Shown here: positions 5,627-6,052 of the stretch, piece after piece
How the letters are laid out: each line of letters starts with the position of its first letter
Numbering within the stretch: position 1 is the first letter of the stretch
Assembly (NCBI GenBank): GCA_016926115.1
Contig: JAFGPF010000059.1
Location: 1-6,052 of the forward strand
Source: Dehalococcoidales bacterium
GTDB taxonomy: Bacteria > Chloroflexota > Dehalococcoidia > Dehalococcoidales > RBG-16-60-22
Direction of reading: 5' to 3'
DNA: 6,052 bases
Notes under the pieces: generated by a model
Databases searched by the model: none
The model's input: the letters and a program-made list of their open reading frames with translations, nothing else
What the model was told of the DNA's origin: nothing
Made by a program: the position numbers and the translations under genes

Positions 5627-6052
5627 CTAGAATAGCCCCTGTACTTTCCCGGTGGCGGTGTCCACGTCCACCCTTCTGAAGGCGGGGTTGGACGATGTTC
5701 CGGGCATTAATGTAATATCCCCGGCGCACGGGCAGAGGAACTTGGCACCGGAGTAGATAAGCACGTCGCGGATAGGCAGCATCCATCCCTTGGGTACACC
5801 CTTGAGCGTCGGGTCGTGAGTGAGCGACAGATGTGTCTTGACCATCATCGTGGCGTACTCGTCGTATTTCGGGTCGGCCTCGAATGCCTTGGCCTTGGTC
5901 TCGGCGGCGGGTGTCCAGGAGACGCCGTCTGCGCCGTAGACCTCTTTAGCAATCTTGTTCACTCTCTCTCGCAGTTTCATCTCGTTAGGATAGAGGAACT
6001 TGAACTCGTTCTCATCTTCGCAGGCGTCCTTGACGGCATCGGCCAGTTCCAG
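5627..6052 (-). CDS. fhs: Formate-tetrahydrofolate ligase, C-terminal part, cut by window edge
   Basis: Fhs (FTHFS) joins formate to THF with ATP, giving 10-formyl-THF, the entry step of the methyl branch. The frame is open from the right edge (6052) to a TAG at 5627, giving 141 residues of a protein usually about 550-560 long; an internal ATG at 5980 is not the start, since 24 in-frame codons precede it without a stop. Family features are [15 protein letters not shown] (local residues 33-47), the [12 protein letters not shown] segment (70-81, matching AKTQYSFSDDP in Moorella), [11 protein letters not shown] (87-97), [14 protein letters not shown] (111-124) and the typical ending GKVQGLF. The stretch before GDI reads FLCPCA where Moorella has a cysteine-free hydrophobic segment, and TSSNPAFRR replaces the more usual LPxxPAA pattern, so this is a divergent form. 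The ATP-binding domain is outside the window. Its product feeds FolD, encoded two genes downstream. Confidence 0.92.
   Translation of the reverse strand: MELADAVKDACEDENEFKFLYPNEMKLRERVNKIAKEVYGADGVSWTPAAETKAKAFEADPKYDEYATMMVKTHLSLTHDPTLKGVPKGWMLPIRDVLIYSGAKFLCPCAGDITLMPGTSSNPAFRRVDVDTATGKVQGLF

Noticed and set aside
5627..5980. Stand-alone 117-residue gene starting at ATG 5980
   Set aside because: The same frame stays open to the right edge and the upstream codons fit the protein, so the ATG is internal to fhs.

Overview
The window is one strand-coherent block of Wood-Ljungdahl (reductive acetyl-CoA) pathway genes, all read on the minus strand, from right to left in these coordinates. In transcription order they are: the 3' end of fhs (formate-tetrahydrofolate ligase), cooC (nickel-insertion ATPase for CO dehydrogenase), folD (bifunctional methylene-THF dehydrogenase/cyclohydrolase), a 72-residue protein I do not recognise, acsD (small subunit of the corrinoid iron-sulfur protein), cooS/acsA (CO dehydrogenase catalytic subunit) and the 5' part of acsB (acetyl-CoA synthase), which runs off the left edge. 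No mobile element, CRISPR array, tRNA or rRNA was seen, and there is no gene-free stretch longer than about 85 bases.

Together the genes cover much of the pathway. Fhs and FolD carry formate to the methylene-THF level (methyl branch). CooS reduces CO2 to CO or oxidises CO (carbonyl branch), CooC loads its nickel, AcsD is half of the methyl carrier, and AcsB joins methyl, CO and CoA. Missing from the window are acsC (large corrinoid subunit), acsE (methyltransferase) and metF; they may lie past the left edge or elsewhere.

The organism is a strict anaerobe with the bacterial, THF-linked version of the pathway, using it either for acetogenic or autotrophic growth or in reverse. Base composition looks moderately GC-rich by eye. 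The AcsB N-terminus resembles forms I associate with Chloroflexota (Dehalococcoidia) and related uncultured anaerobes more than Moorella, but the taxonomic guess is weak.

Gene spacing from cooC to acsB is tight (2, 33, 46, 13 and 38 bases), with a plausible ribosome binding site before each gene, as expected for one operon. The widest gap (83 bases, fhs to cooC) holds two perfect inverted repeats and a possible promoter, so transcription may restart at cooC. The pathway is well known. The items most worth a second look are the unrecognised 72-residue protein inside the operon and the palindromic cooC leader. I do not see a wholly new system.
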